A stretch of DNA of 64,000 nucleotides, from positions 680,069 to 744,068 of the forward strand of contig NZ_LMOZ01000003.1 of assembly GCF_001423695.1 (NCBI RefSeq). Direction: 5' to 3'. Below are positions 24,551 through 32,964 of the stretch, piece by piece. The first letter of the stretch is position 1. Each line of letters begins with the position of its first letter. This stretch comes from Leifsonia sp. Leaf336 (GTDB lineage: Bacteria; Actinomycetota; Actinomycetes; Actinomycetales; Microbacteriaceae). The notes below the pieces were generated by a model, which saw only the letters and a list, made by a program, of their open reading frames with translations, was not told the DNA's origin and searched no databases. The translations under genes and the position numbers were made by a program.

Positions 24551-24889
24551 TCACAACAGCTCGATATCGAGTCCTTCGACCTCTTCTGTGCCCTGATGCA
24601 CGAAGGTCGCCCGCTGAGGTCCCATGGCGGCCATGCGCTCGTCGAGGTCGGTCACGAAGCCGTCCGCGAGGAGTTCCGCGCCGTCGTACGCTTCGGTCTC
24701 CGCCAGGATCTGGCTGGCTGGGCCGAGCAGCATCAGGGCCTCCCCGACATCGCCGTTGTCGAGGATCGCGGGTGCGCGGACCTCCGCAGCTGCGGCGTTC
24801 TCTGCGAGCGCGGCCGCATATCGCACGACCGCGTCTGCGATGTCGTCGCCGGTCAGCACCGAGCCGCTGGCGTAGTGGATCCTCTTCAT
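24551..24889 (-). CDS. Hypothetical protein
   Basis: A 112-residue protein beginning MKRIHYASGSVLTGDDIADAV, a start I associate with an uncharacterised Microbacteriaceae family; middle helix rich in Ala, and a possible small beta domain around ALMLLGPASQIL. TACGAA six bases before the ATG at 24889 resembles the leaderless promoters around it. No function known. Confidence 0.68.
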   Translation of the reverse strand: MKRIHYASGSVLTGDDIADAVVRYAAALAENAAAAEVRAPAILDNGDVGEALMLLGPASQILAETEAYDGAELLADGFVTDLDERMAAMGPQRATFVHQGTEEVEGLDIELL

Positions 24890-25000
24890 ACCCCATTCGT
24901 ACGAGCCGAATCGGGCGCGGTCAAGGTCGGGGCAGGGGGGTTGCCTTATCGGTGTTTGCCGGATTGAGCGCACGCCGTGGTCGGCCTCTAGCATGAGGGC

Positions 25001-25777
25001 GTGAGCGGAGGCGGCGGGATCGAGGCGATCGTGACGCGGCTGCGCGGCGCCGGTTGCGTCTTCGCCGAGGACGAGGCCGCCCTGCTGGTGGAGGCCGCGC
25101 GCTCGCCCGAGGAGCTCGAGGCGCTGGTCGCACGCCGGGTCGGCGGCGAGCCGCTCGAACCGCTGCTCGGCTTCGCCGAGTTCGGCGGCCTGCGCATCCA
25201 CGTCGACGCCGGTGTGTTCGTGCCGCGGCGGCGCACCGAGCTGCTCGCCGCAGAGGCCGCGGGTCTGGCGCGTCCCGGCGACATCGTGCTCGATCTGTGC
25301 TGCGGCGTCGGGGCGATCGGCGCGGTGGTCGCCGCGCGCGTTCCCGGGGTCGTCGTCTATGCGGCCGACATCGATCCCGCCGCCGTGCGCGCCGCCCGGA
25401 TGAACCTCCCGCCCGACCGCGTGTTCGCCGGCGACCTGTTCGCTGCGCTCCCGGAGGACCTGCACGGCCGGATCGCGGTCGTCGCGGTGAACGCGCCGTA
25501 CGTGCCGACGGACGCGATCGCGCTGATGCCGCCGGAGGCCCGTCTCTACGAGCCGGCCGTGGCGCTGGACGGCGGCTCGGACGGCCTCGACCTCCATCGC
25601 CGCATCGCCGCGGAGGCGCCGGGCTGGCTGGCGACCGGAGGCTCGGTGGTGATCGAGACGAGCCGTGAACAGTCGGCACGCACCGCAGCGCTCTTCGGCG
25701 CCGCGGGCTTCTCCCCGCGCGTCGTCGAGGACGACGACCTCGACGCCACCGTCGTCATCGCCACCCGAGCCAGCTGA
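25001..25777 (+). CDS. Protein N5-glutamine methyltransferase-like (PrmC-like)
   Basis: A 258-residue SAM-dependent methyltransferase. SAM-binding motif VLDLCCGVGAIG, acidic YAADIDPAAVR, and the catalytic motif NAPYVPT in place of NPPY, preceded by an N-terminal helical domain as in PrmC/HemK, which methylates release factors. The Asn is kept but the first Pro is replaced by Ala, so the target may differ from the canonical one. Many actinobacteria carry such a second PrmC-like gene. GTG start at 25001 is supported by TAGCAT six bases upstream. Confidence 0.85.
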   Translation: MSGGGGIEAIVTRLRGAGCVFAEDEAALLVEAARSPEELEALVARRVGGEPLEPLLGFAEFGGLRIHVDAGVFVPRRRTELLAAEAAGLARPGDIVLDLCCGVGAIGAVVAARVPGVVVYAADIDPAAVRAARMNLPPDRVFAGDLFAALPEDLHGRIAVVAVNAPYVPTDAIALMPPEARLYEPAVALDGGSDGLDLHRRIAAEAPGWLATGGSVVIETSREQSARTAALFGAAGFSPRVVEDDDLDATVVIATRAS

Positions 25778-25874
25778 CAGGGGCGCATTCGTCCCGACAC
25801 GCCGTCATCAGCGGCCCGACGCGGCGTGTCGCGACGGATGGATGCGCGAGCGCGACGGGGGTACCGTGTGCGCC

Positions 25875-26708
25875 ATGACCAGCCTGGCCCGAAGGCTGCC
25901 GCTCGGAACGACGCGTCCGACCGCCTCCGATCGCGTTCGGCAGAGCGGAGTGATCGCCGCGACCATCGCCGCTCTCGCCGCCGCCGTGTACGGCTCCGGG
26001 CTTGCGGGAGGGCGGCCCATCCCGGATGTCGCCGGCGGCGCGCTCGCGTCCGACGCCACCCTGGTCGCACCGGCCGGTCCGGCCTTCGCGATCTGGTCGG
26101 TGATCTACGCCGGACTCGCCGGCTACGCGGTCTGGCAGGCACTCCCGTCGCAGGCGACACGCCGCCGGCAGCGCGCGGTGGGCTACTGGATCGTCGCCTC
26201 GCTGCTGCTCAACGCCGCATGGATCCTGAGCGTGCAGGCCGGACTGCTGGCGCTGAGCGTCCCGGTCATCGCTCTGCTGCTCGCCATGCTCGCCATCGCC
26301 TTCGCGCGACTTCGTCGCGACCCGGCGGAGACGACCGCCGACGCGGTCCTGCTCGACGGCACAGTCGGCCTCTACCTGGGCTGGGTGATGGTGGCGACCG
26401 TCGCGAACATCGCTGCCTGGATCCAGGCGGCCGGTTTCACCGGCTTCGGCGTGAGCCCGGCCCTGTGGGCGATCGCACTGCTCGTCATCGTCGCCCTGAT
26501 CGGCTGCGCGCTCGCCATCTGGGATCGCGGGCGCCTCGCCCCGGCGCTCGCCGCGGCCTGGGGACTCGTGTGGATCGCGGTCGCGCGTGCACAGGGCGGC
26601 CTGCAGGAGGACGTCGTCGCGGTGACGGCGCTGGCCGCGGGAATCCTGATCCTGCTGGTCACCGTCGCCGTGCGCGTCGCTCGCGGCGGTCGGGTGCGGC
26701 GGGGCTGA
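25875..26708 (+). CDS. TspO/MBR-like membrane protein
   Basis: A 277-residue membrane protein with about seven helices; the motif GPAFAIWSVIYAGLAGYAVWQAL matches the conserved loop 1/helix 2 of tryptophan-rich sensory proteins, here in an extended form. TACCGT is seven bases before the ATG. Members of this family bind porphyrins and affect stress responses, but this larger form has no known role. Confidence 0.78.
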   Translation: MTSLARRLPLGTTRPTASDRVRQSGVIAATIAALAAAVYGSGLAGGRPIPDVAGGALASDATLVAPAGPAFAIWSVIYAGLAGYAVWQALPSQATRRRQRAVGYWIVASLLLNAAWILSVQAGLLALSVPVIALLLAMLAIAFARLRRDPAETTADAVLLDGTVGLYLGWVMVATVANIAAWIQAAGFTGFGVSPALWAIALLVIVALIGCALAIWDRGRLAPALAAAWGLVWIAVARAQGGLQEDVVAVTALAAGILILLVTVAVRVARGGRVRRG

Positions 26709-26769
26709 CCTCCCAGACCTGACCTCTGACGCACAGGAATCCTGAATTCCTCCCACCTAGGCTGTCCAC

Positions 26770-27273
26770 ATGCCACTCGACCGTCGGATCCGGGCCGGAG
26801 CGATCGTCGCGCTCATCGGCTACTCGGTGTTCGTCGCCGTCATCGGGCTCTGGCCGACTCCGGTCGACAGGCCTTTCGATGCCGCCCTGTTCCGCGTCCT
26901 GGCCGCCCTGAAAGGCTTCGGGGTGCGCCCGGTCGACGCGTACACCGTGATCGAGTTCACCGCGAACGTGGCGTTCTTCGTCATCCCGGCAACGCTCGTG
27001 GTGCTCATTGTCGGGCGGAGGCGCTGGTGGATCGCGCCGATCGTCGGCCTCCTGGGCAGCATCGCGATCGAACTCGCCCAGCATGTCCTCCTCCCCGCCC
27101 GGTTCGCCACTGTCAACGACGTGATCGCCAACACTCTCGGAGCGCTGATCGGCACCGGGATCGGCGTGCTCGCGCTCTCCGGCCGGCGGAACGGCGACGC
27201 CGCCCCGGCGAAACGGCGGCGAGCAGCTCGCGGTCGGCACCGCGCGGTGGCGCGCGATCCGCAGAGTTCTTGA
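26770..27273 (+). CDS. VanZ-family membrane protein
   Basis: A 167-residue membrane protein with four helices; the VanZ signature is in IELAQHVLLPARFATVNDVIANTLGALIG (Glu, Gln, Arg, Asp and Asn conserved). VanZ-like proteins confer low-level teicoplanin resistance in some hosts, though most are of unknown function. TAGGCT six bases before the ATG supports the start. The C-terminus is basic and cytoplasmic. Confidence 0.85.
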   Translation: MPLDRRIRAGAIVALIGYSVFVAVIGLWPTPVDRPFDAALFRVLAALKGFGVRPVDAYTVIEFTANVAFFVIPATLVVLIVGRRRWWIAPIVGLLGSIAIELAQHVLLPARFATVNDVIANTLGALIGTGIGVLALSGRRNGDAAPAKRRRAARGRHRAVARDPQSS

Positions 27274-27334
27274 CAGGATCGACGCAGACCTCTGCGAGGA
27301 TCGCCGAGGGACAGCGAGAGGAGACCGCGCCGCG

Positions 27335-28255
27335 ATGGCTGGAGTGCTGACCGGATTCGGGATCATCGCCTTCGTCATCCTGGTCGGCTACATCGCCGGG
27401 AGGTTCGGCGTCGGCGGTCCGGCCGCTCCGTTCGTCCTCAACCGCATCGCGTTCTTCATCACGAACCCCGCGCTGCTGTTCGTTACGCTCGCGCACGCCG
27501 ATCTCAAGGTGGTGTTCTCGACCCAGCTGCTGGTGGCGGCGATCGCCGCCGTCGTGTCGGCCGGCCTGTTCGTGCTGCTCTCCCGGCTCTTCTTCCGCCG
27601 CCCGGCCCCGGAGACCACCATCGGCACCCTGGGCGCGGGCTACGTCAACGCCAACAACATCGGCCTCCCGGTCGCCGTCTACGTGCTCGGGAGCGCGTCG
27701 TTCGTGGCGCCCGTGCTGCTGCTGCAGCTGATCGTCTTCGCGCCGATCGCGCTCACCGTCCTCGACGTCACGAGTCGCGGCACCGTCTCGGTGTGGTCGA
27801 TCGTCACCCAGCCGGTGCGCAACCCGATGATCATCGCGTCGGTGCTCGGCATCCTCGTCGATGTGTCGGGCCTCCACCTGCCCGACGCCGTCTACCAGCC
27901 GTTCGAGCTGATCGGAGGAGCGGCGGTGCCGCTCGTGCTGATGGCCTTCGGGATGTCGTTGCACGGGTCGCGGCCGTTGCAGGCGGGTCAGGGGCGCGCC
28001 GAGATCGCGGCGGCAGTGGCGCTGAAGGTCGTGGGCATGCCACTGGTCGCGTTCCTGGCGGCGAAGTACGCCTTCGGCCTGGAGGGCCACGCGCTCTTCG
28101 CCGCCGTGGCGCTCGCCGCCCTGCCGACCGCGCAGAACGTGTACAACTTCGCGGCGCGCTATGAGCGCGGGATGCCAATCGCGCGCGACATCGTGCTGCT
28201 GACCACGCTCTTCGCCGTTCCCGCGCTCCTGGTCATCGCCGCCCTCCTCGCCTGA
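27335..28255 (+). CDS. AEC-family transporter (auxin efflux carrier-like)
   Basis: A 306-residue permease with ten predicted helices. Conserved features include FVLNRIAFFITNPALLF, the GYVNANNIGLPVAVYVLG loop and a C-terminal ALPTAQNVYNFA, as in malate/auxin-type AEC carriers. The ATG at 27335 has a GAGAGGAG site. Substrate unknown; dicarboxylates are common for bacterial members. Ends ten bases before a convergent gene. Confidence 0.9.
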   Translation: MAGVLTGFGIIAFVILVGYIAGRFGVGGPAAPFVLNRIAFFITNPALLFVTLAHADLKVVFSTQLLVAAIAAVVSAGLFVLLSRLFFRRPAPETTIGTLGAGYVNANNIGLPVAVYVLGSASFVAPVLLLQLIVFAPIALTVLDVTSRGTVSVWSIVTQPVRNPMIIASVLGILVDVSGLHLPDAVYQPFELIGGAAVPLVLMAFGMSLHGSRPLQAGQGRAEIAAAVALKVVGMPLVAFLAAKYAFGLEGHALFAAVALAALPTAQNVYNFAARYERGMPIARDIVLLTTLFAVPALLVIAALLA

Positions 28256-28264
28256 CCTCGCGAG

Positions 28265-28774
28265 CTAGGCGCGGTCGAGCGAGCGGAGGTACTCGGCGTT
28301 GCCGCGCACCGCGGCCTCGTAACGCAGCAGGTCGGGGGTGCGGATGCGGTCGACGGCCAGTTCCATGAGCTCGGCGACCGCGGCGTCGCTGCGTCCGGCG
28401 GCGTGCAGCGAGAGCGCATGCCACACCTGCACCGACTCCGAGTCGGGGAACTCCGCGCGCGCCCGGTCGAGCACGGCCAGCGACTCGTCGAACCGTTCGA
28501 GGTTGCGCAGCGTGCTGCCGTACTGCAGCAGGCACTTGCGGAGGGTGTCGCCGTCGAGGCCGGCCGCGAGGGCCCGCTCGTAATAGCCGGCCGCGGTCTC
28601 CTCCTCGCCCGCGGTGTCGTACGAGCCGCCGACCTCGTACAGCACGTGCGGGTCGTCGGGATGCTCGTCGAGCACCTCCAGGAGGGCCGCGACGGTCGGC
28701 GCCATGTTCTCGCGGTCGCGCGCGGCGAAGAGCAGCGCGAGCCTGTCGAGCAGCTCGGGAGGAGTGGAGACCAT
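28265..28774 (-). CDS. Tetratricopeptide-repeat protein
   Basis: A 169-residue all-helical protein with about four TPR-like units (VLYEVGGSYDTAGEEETAAGYYERALAAG, LLQYGSTLRNLERFDESLAVLDRA, QVWHALSLHAAGRSDAAV). It likely scaffolds protein interaction. TAGGGT seven bases before the ATG at 28774 is a leaderless start; a GTG nine bases earlier is an alternative. Conserved in Microbacteriaceae, partner unknown. Confidence 0.82.
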   Translation of the reverse strand: MVSTPPELLDRLALLFAARDRENMAPTVAALLEVLDEHPDDPHVLYEVGGSYDTAGEEETAAGYYERALAAGLDGDTLRKCLLQYGSTLRNLERFDESLAVLDRARAEFPDSESVQVWHALSLHAAGRSDAAVAELMELAVDRIRTPDLLRYEAAVRGNAEYLRSLDRA

Positions 28775-28801
28775 GCCGTCCACCCTACGTGCCGCTCGCC
28801 G

Positions 28802-29437
28802 TCACAGCTCGGCGAGAGCGTCGCGCAACGGCGCGGGAAGCTCCTGCGCGGCGAGCTCGGCGGTGAGCAGTCGGCCGTACAGCTCTTTGCGACCGGAGGT
28901 CGTGCCGAGAAAACGGTGCAGCTGCGCGGTCACCTCCCGGCCCCGCTGCGCCGGCTGATGCTGGAAGGTGCGGAACAACCCGAGGTCGCCCTGGCGTGCG
29001 AGCACGGCCTCCACCCGTTCGCTGCCCAGGGCCCTCAGCAGCTCGCCCTCGAGATCGGGCCGGCACACCGAGATCTCGTCGTCGCCGAGGCCGGCGCGGC
29101 GGAAGAAACCCGCCTCGCCCTCGTCGCACAGACCGTGCAGCCGCACGCCGCAGGGCGCCAGGGCGCCGACGAACCACCGCACGCTCATCGCGCCGCCCAT
29201 CGGGAGGATCGCGACACCCGCCGACGCCGGCTCGACACCGAGGGTCTCTGCCGCCGCATGGAGAGCGGCGGCGTCGCTCGCGCCTTCCACGAGCACGGCG
29301 CCCGTGACCGCCGCCGGCGGGGCCTGCAGGTCCGCGGCCCTCCGGCGCTCGCGTCGCGCGGTCCAGGCCGCGACGGCGCGCTCGAAGCCGGTCACGGCAT
29401 CGTCCTCGCCCGTCATCGGTCGCGTCACGAGCCTCAT
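28802..29437 (-). CDS. TOPRIM-domain protein (OLD-nuclease-like C-terminal half)
   Basis: A 211-residue protein with a TOPRIM fold as in OLD-family nucleases but without the ATPase half. Visible motifs are VLVEGASDAAALHAA (catalytic Glu and following Asp), LPMGGAMSVRWF and GLCDEGEAGFFRRAGL (acidic cluster). It may be a small nuclease or nucleotidyltransferase. Start not certain: ATG 29437 taken, GTG 29428 has a CAGAAT hexamer seven bases upstream. Upstream is a divergent small membrane protein gene. Confidence 0.75.
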   Translation of the reverse strand: MRLVTRPMTGEDDAVTGFERAVAAWTARRERRRAADLQAPPAAVTGAVLVEGASDAAALHAAAETLGVEPASAGVAILPMGGAMSVRWFVGALAPCGVRLHGLCDEGEAGFFRRAGLGDDEISVCRPDLEGELLRALGSERVEAVLARQGDLGLFRTFQHQPAQRGREVTAQLHRFLGTTSGRKELYGRLLTAELAAQELPAPLRDALAEL

Positions 29438-29481
29438 TCTGCCCCTGTCGCGCTGGCGTTCGCGCGCGTACGGTGCAGCCC

Positions 29482-29751
29482 ATGAAGGTCATCATCTTTG
29501 TCGCGGGAGTCGCTGTCGGATTCGTGATCGGGTCGCGCGCCGGCCGTGGCGCGTACGAGAACATGCGGCGCAAATGGCAGGGCTTCTCCGACTCCGACCC
29601 GGTGCAGAAGGTGGCCGGTGACGTGCGCGACCTCGCCGGCCGCGCCGCGTCCGACCTCGGGGACAAGGTGTCGGAGGCCGTGGGCAAGGCGTCAGACAAG
29701 CTCGACGAGGTCACCGGCAAGAACGCGGGGACGACTCCGACCGAGGCCTGA
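29482..29751 (+). CDS. YtxH-like small membrane protein (paralogue)
   Basis: An 89-residue protein: N-terminal membrane helix (VIIFVAGVAVGFVIGSRAG), then a long amphipathic tail with SDLGDKVSEAVGKASDKLDEV-like helix repeats as in stress-related YtxH proteins. Shares the SRAGRGAYENM motif with the gene at 6.4 kb. TACGGT lies seven bases before the ATG at 29482, which favours this start over the GTG at 29473. Confidence 0.8.
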   Translation: MKVIIFVAGVAVGFVIGSRAGRGAYENMRRKWQGFSDSDPVQKVAGDVRDLAGRAASDLGDKVSEAVGKASDKLDEVTGKNAGTTPTEA

Positions 29752-29769
29752 GCCGGGAGACGCTCAGGC
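29746..29769. terminator. Terminator overlapping two convergent stop codons
   Basis: GCCTGAGC (29746-29753) and GCTCAGGC (29762-29769) form a perfect eight-base stem with an eight-base loop. The stem contains the stop of the + gene and that of the - gene, so both transcripts end in the same structure. Confidence 0.5.
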
Positions 29770-30294
29770 TCCCTCCGGCGGACGCGCGAGCAGGTCGACG
29801 CGCTCCGCCAGGTAGGTGTGGAAGTCCACGGTCTGAGCGGAGGACGCGCTCCAGCGCACGAGCGGGCGACCGTCGCGCAGGAGCAGTGGCCCGCCCGAGT
29901 CGCGCAGCCCGTCGACGGTGAGTTCGATCGCCGGAGCGTCGAAGTCGACGGTCTCGCCGTCGTGGAAGTGGCCGCGCTCGGCCGCCGCGCGGTAGGCGCG
30001 ACGCGTCTCGGCCGACACCGACACGTACTGCGTGCGCCCGGGCGGCGTCGCCCGCACGAGCCGGCCGGTGGCGTACAGGGTGCCGTCGGCGCCGAGCAGC
30101 AGCACGCCGAGCCTCCAGACCCGGCCCACCGGCTTGAGCACAGGCTCGCGCGGGATGCCGAGGGTGCGCCTGCGCGGCACGAGCACCGCGAGCGCCTCGT
30201 CGCGTGCTCCCGCCTCCGCGAGGGCCCGCACTGCGTCGTCGAGCGCGCTCCGGATGCCGGCTACGGCCTCCTCGTCGGCGCGCTGCTCATCCAC
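29764..30294 (-). CDS. Conserved hypothetical protein
   Basis: A 176-residue soluble protein. The region VWRLGVLLLGADGTLYATGRLVRATPPGR and a C-terminal GPLLLRDGRPLVRWSASSAQ are conserved in Microbacteriaceae proteins sometimes mislabelled as 'glutaminase'; I see no glutaminase motif. GTG start at 30294, seven bases after TATCCT. It overlaps the preceding gene by eight bases, so it may be both leaderless and coupled. Confidence 0.75.
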   Translation of the reverse strand: MDEQRADEEAVAGIRSALDDAVRALAEAGARDEALAVLVPRRRTLGIPREPVLKPVGRVWRLGVLLLGADGTLYATGRLVRATPPGRTQYVSVSAETRRAYRAAAERGHFHDGETVDFDAPAIELTVDGLRDSGGPLLLRDGRPLVRWSASSAQTVDFHTYLAERVDLLARPPEGA

Positions 30295-30607
30295 GCATCC
30301 GAGGATACGGCGCGGGCGCGCGGCCGTGATCGGCCGGGGTCGCCGGCCGGATGGAGAACGACCGGTCGTCGCTCACCATCAGCAGCTCGACGCCGTGCGC
30401 ATGCCGCAACACCACGAGCGCGGAGGAGTCCGTCTCCGCCACCCTCTCGACCTGGTGCAGGAAGATGCGCGCCATCTCGTCGCTCACTGTGAAGTCGCGC
30501 CCGAGGGCGTGCACAACGAAACCGTGATTCTGCGGAGGCCGCTTGCCGAGCCGCGTCTCCTGCCGGAAACCGTCGACCGCCGTCCTCGCCGCTGTCGTGA
30601 TCGTCAT
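30287..30607 (-). CDS. Hypothetical protein coupled to the next gene
   Basis: A 106-residue soluble protein (MTITTAARTAVDGFRQETRLGK) with a central beta-rich segment (SALVVLRHAHGVELLMVSD) and Pro-rich tail. The ATG at 30607 has a strong GGGAGGGG site. Its stop overlaps the start of the next gene by eight bases. No family recognised. Confidence 0.65.
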   Translation of the reverse strand: MTITTAARTAVDGFRQETRLGKRPPQNHGFVVHALGRDFTVSDEMARIFLHQVERVAETDSSALVVLRHAHGVELLMVSDDRSFSIRPATPADHGRAPAPYPRMRG

Positions 30608-30707
30608 CGGTCCCCTCCCTACCAACCGCCGGGGCCGGTCCCGGACTCTGAACGCTAGTCTCATCGTCGGACCTTTCCAGGGGGTTGACGAGGGGTTAGA
30701 TGGAGGC

Positions 30708-31637
30708 ATGAAAACCCTGAGGCTCCCGAACGTGCCCGTCCCCGCGTCCAACGTCATCCTCGGCCTGATGAGGATCACGCCGCTCAGCGACGAGGAGATC
30801 CGGACGCTCGTCGGAACGGCGCGCGACGCGGGCATCACGATGTTCGACCACGCCGACATCTACGGCGACGAGCGGCACGGGTGCGAGACCCGGTTCGGCG
30901 ACGCGGGCGCCATCCCGGCGTCGGAGCGCGACCAGGTGATCATCCAGTCCAAGGTCGGCATCCGCGACGGGTACTTCGACTTCTCGCGCGAGCACATCCT
31001 CACGACGGTCGACGAGTCGCTGGCCGCCCTGCGCACCGACTACCTCGACATCCTGCTGCTCCACCGTCCCGACACCCTGGTGGAGCCCGAGGAGGTCGCG
31101 GCCGCGTTCGACGAGCTGGAGGCCTCCGGCAAGGTGCGCGCTTTCGGCGTCTCGAACCAGACGCCCGGCCAGATCGAGCTGCTTCGCCGCTGGGTCAAGC
31201 AGCCGCTCGGCGTCGACCAGGTGCAGCTGAGCATCACGCACTCGCCGATCATCGCGCAGGGCGTCGCCGCGAACATGGCCGCGCTCGACCAGTCGATCGA
31301 CCGTGACAACGGCATCCTCGACTACGCGCGCCTGCACGACATCACCCTCCAGGCCTGGTCGCCGTACCAGAAGGGCTTCTTCGACGGCGTGTTCCTCGGC
31401 GACCGCGACGAATACGCAGAGCTCAACGACGCGATCGACGAGCTCGCCGCGCGCTACGGGATCACCCCGACGGGCATCGCGACCGCCTGGATCACCCGCC
31501 ACCCGGCGAACATGCAGGTCGTGCTCGGCACGACGAAGCCGCGCCGGGTGCAGGAGGCCGCCGCCGGCTCGGACGTGCCGCTGACGCGCGAGGAGTGGTA
31601 CCGGCTGTTCCGCCTGGCGGGGCACATCCTCCCCTAG
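30708..31637 (+). CDS. Aldo/keto reductase
   Basis: A 309-residue NADPH-dependent oxidoreductase of the YdhF type. Catalytic tetrad: Asp and Tyr in FDHADIYGDERHG, Lys in VIIQSKVGIRDG, His in ILLLHRPDTLV. NADP-binding C-terminal segment VVLGTTKPRRVQEAA. The ATG at 30708 has a GGAGG site directly upstream. Standing alone; the substrate is a small carbonyl compound. Confidence 0.92.
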   Translation: MKTLRLPNVPVPASNVILGLMRITPLSDEEIRTLVGTARDAGITMFDHADIYGDERHGCETRFGDAGAIPASERDQVIIQSKVGIRDGYFDFSREHILTTVDESLAALRTDYLDILLLHRPDTLVEPEEVAAAFDELEASGKVRAFGVSNQTPGQIELLRRWVKQPLGVDQVQLSITHSPIIAQGVAANMAALDQSIDRDNGILDYARLHDITLQAWSPYQKGFFDGVFLGDRDEYAELNDAIDELAARYGITPTGIATAWITRHPANMQVVLGTTKPRRVQEAAAGSDVPLTREEWYRLFRLAGHILP

Positions 31638-31742
31638 CGTCGCCGCCGTCCCGCCGGGCTGCTCGAACGTACCTGTCGGTATGTCCGCGCAGTACCGGCG
31701 GGGTGCTACCTCCGCGTCGCGGACCGGGCTACCGTCGTTCGG

Positions 31743-32948
31743 GTGGAGGACGACCGGCTGAGTGCGTCGCGGCGGCTCACTGCGCGCCTCCGCCTGCTGC
31801 GCGTCGGCGGCGTGCGGCAGGGGCTGGCGCGGCCGGCGGACTCCCCGCAGGCGTTCGTCGCCGGGCGGGCGAGCCTGCGCGTGCTGCTCGCGGGTTCCGG
31901 CCCGGTGGTCGGCTGGGGTGTCGGCAGCCACGATCTGGCGCTGCCCGGCGCCGTGGCGCGTGCGGTCGGCGCGACGACCGGGCGCGGGGTCGTCGTCGAC
32001 GTGGTCGCCGACCCGTCGGCAGGCGTGCGCAGGCTCGCTCGTCTGCTGCGGTCGGCGGAGGTGGAGCGCTATGACGTGGTGATCCTCAGCGCGGCGGTGG
32101 CCGACACGATCCGGATGGTCGAGCCGACCCGCTGGGGTGCGCGCGTCGAGGCGCTGATCCGGGAGGTCCGCGCGAGCGGCGCGCCCACCGTCGCCTGGTT
32201 GGGCGCGCAGCCCATCCGGTCGCTTCCGCCGTACGACGACGAGTTCCGCGCCTTCGCGCAGGCGCACGCGGAACGGCTCAACCGCGCCGCTGCCGCCGCG
32301 TGCGCCGCGACGGGCGCGATCTTCGTCCCGCTGCCGGCGTCGCCCCAGGCGGAGAGCGGGCGTCATCGCAGTCCCGCCGACTATCTGTTCTGGGCGCGGC
32401 GGATCGCGGACACCTTGGCGGCTGTTCTCATCGGCCATGAGATCGAGGAGGAGCACCACACCTCCGAGCCCGAGGACCGCGTCGCGGCGATCGAGCGCCT
32501 CCGGCTCGCGGAGCACAAGCGCGACGGGAGGCTGACCGGGCTGGTCGGCACCGCGCAGCGCACGCTCGGCGCCGAGATCGCCATGTTCACGGTGCTGGAC
32601 GACCGCACCGAGTGGCCGCTCGCCGCCGTCGGCGCCTCACTGGCCGAGATCCCCATCGAGCAGTCGGCGTGCCTGCACACCATCCAGTCGCCGGACGGGA
32701 TGGTGGTGCCGGACGCCGAGCACGACGAACGCTTCGCGTCGAGTCCGCTCGTGACCGGTCCTGCCCACCTCCGCTTCTACGCCGGTTACCCGGTGGAGGC
32801 CCCCGACGGAACGCGCATCGGCGCGATGTGCGTCTTCGGCCGCTCGCCGAGGCGTCCCGCCGAATCGGAGGCCGACCTCGACGTCCTCCGCGAGCTCGCC
32901 CTCCTCGCCCAGCGCGAACTCTGGCGCTGGGACCCGGACGCCCAGTAG
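31743..32948 (+). CDS. Fusion of SGNH-like hydrolase fold and GAF domain
   Basis: A 401-residue protein. Residues 45-230 resemble the SGNH/GDSL fold (RVLLAGSGPVVGWGVGS, VVILSAAVADTIR) but lack a clear GDSL Ser. Residues 240-395 form a GAF domain (EIAMFTVLDDRTEWPLAAVGASLAEIP, HTIQSPDGMVVPDAEHDERF, GAMCVFG), the signal-sensing type seen next to diguanylate cyclases. No output domain follows. The GTG at 31743 is seven bases after TACCGT. Likely a sensor whose partner is unknown. Confidence 0.8.
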   Translation: MEDDRLSASRRLTARLRLLRVGGVRQGLARPADSPQAFVAGRASLRVLLAGSGPVVGWGVGSHDLALPGAVARAVGATTGRGVVVDVVADPSAGVRRLARLLRSAEVERYDVVILSAAVADTIRMVEPTRWGARVEALIREVRASGAPTVAWLGAQPIRSLPPYDDEFRAFAQAHAERLNRAAAAACAATGAIFVPLPASPQAESGRHRSPADYLFWARRIADTLAAVLIGHEIEEEHHTSEPEDRVAAIERLRLAEHKRDGRLTGLVGTAQRTLGAEIAMFTVLDDRTEWPLAAVGASLAEIPIEQSACLHTIQSPDGMVVPDAEHDERFASSPLVTGPAHLRFYAGYPVEAPDGTRIGAMCVFGRSPRRPAESEADLDVLRELALLAQRELWRWDPDAQ

Positions 32949-32964
32949 AGGCGGAGCCGCTCGG

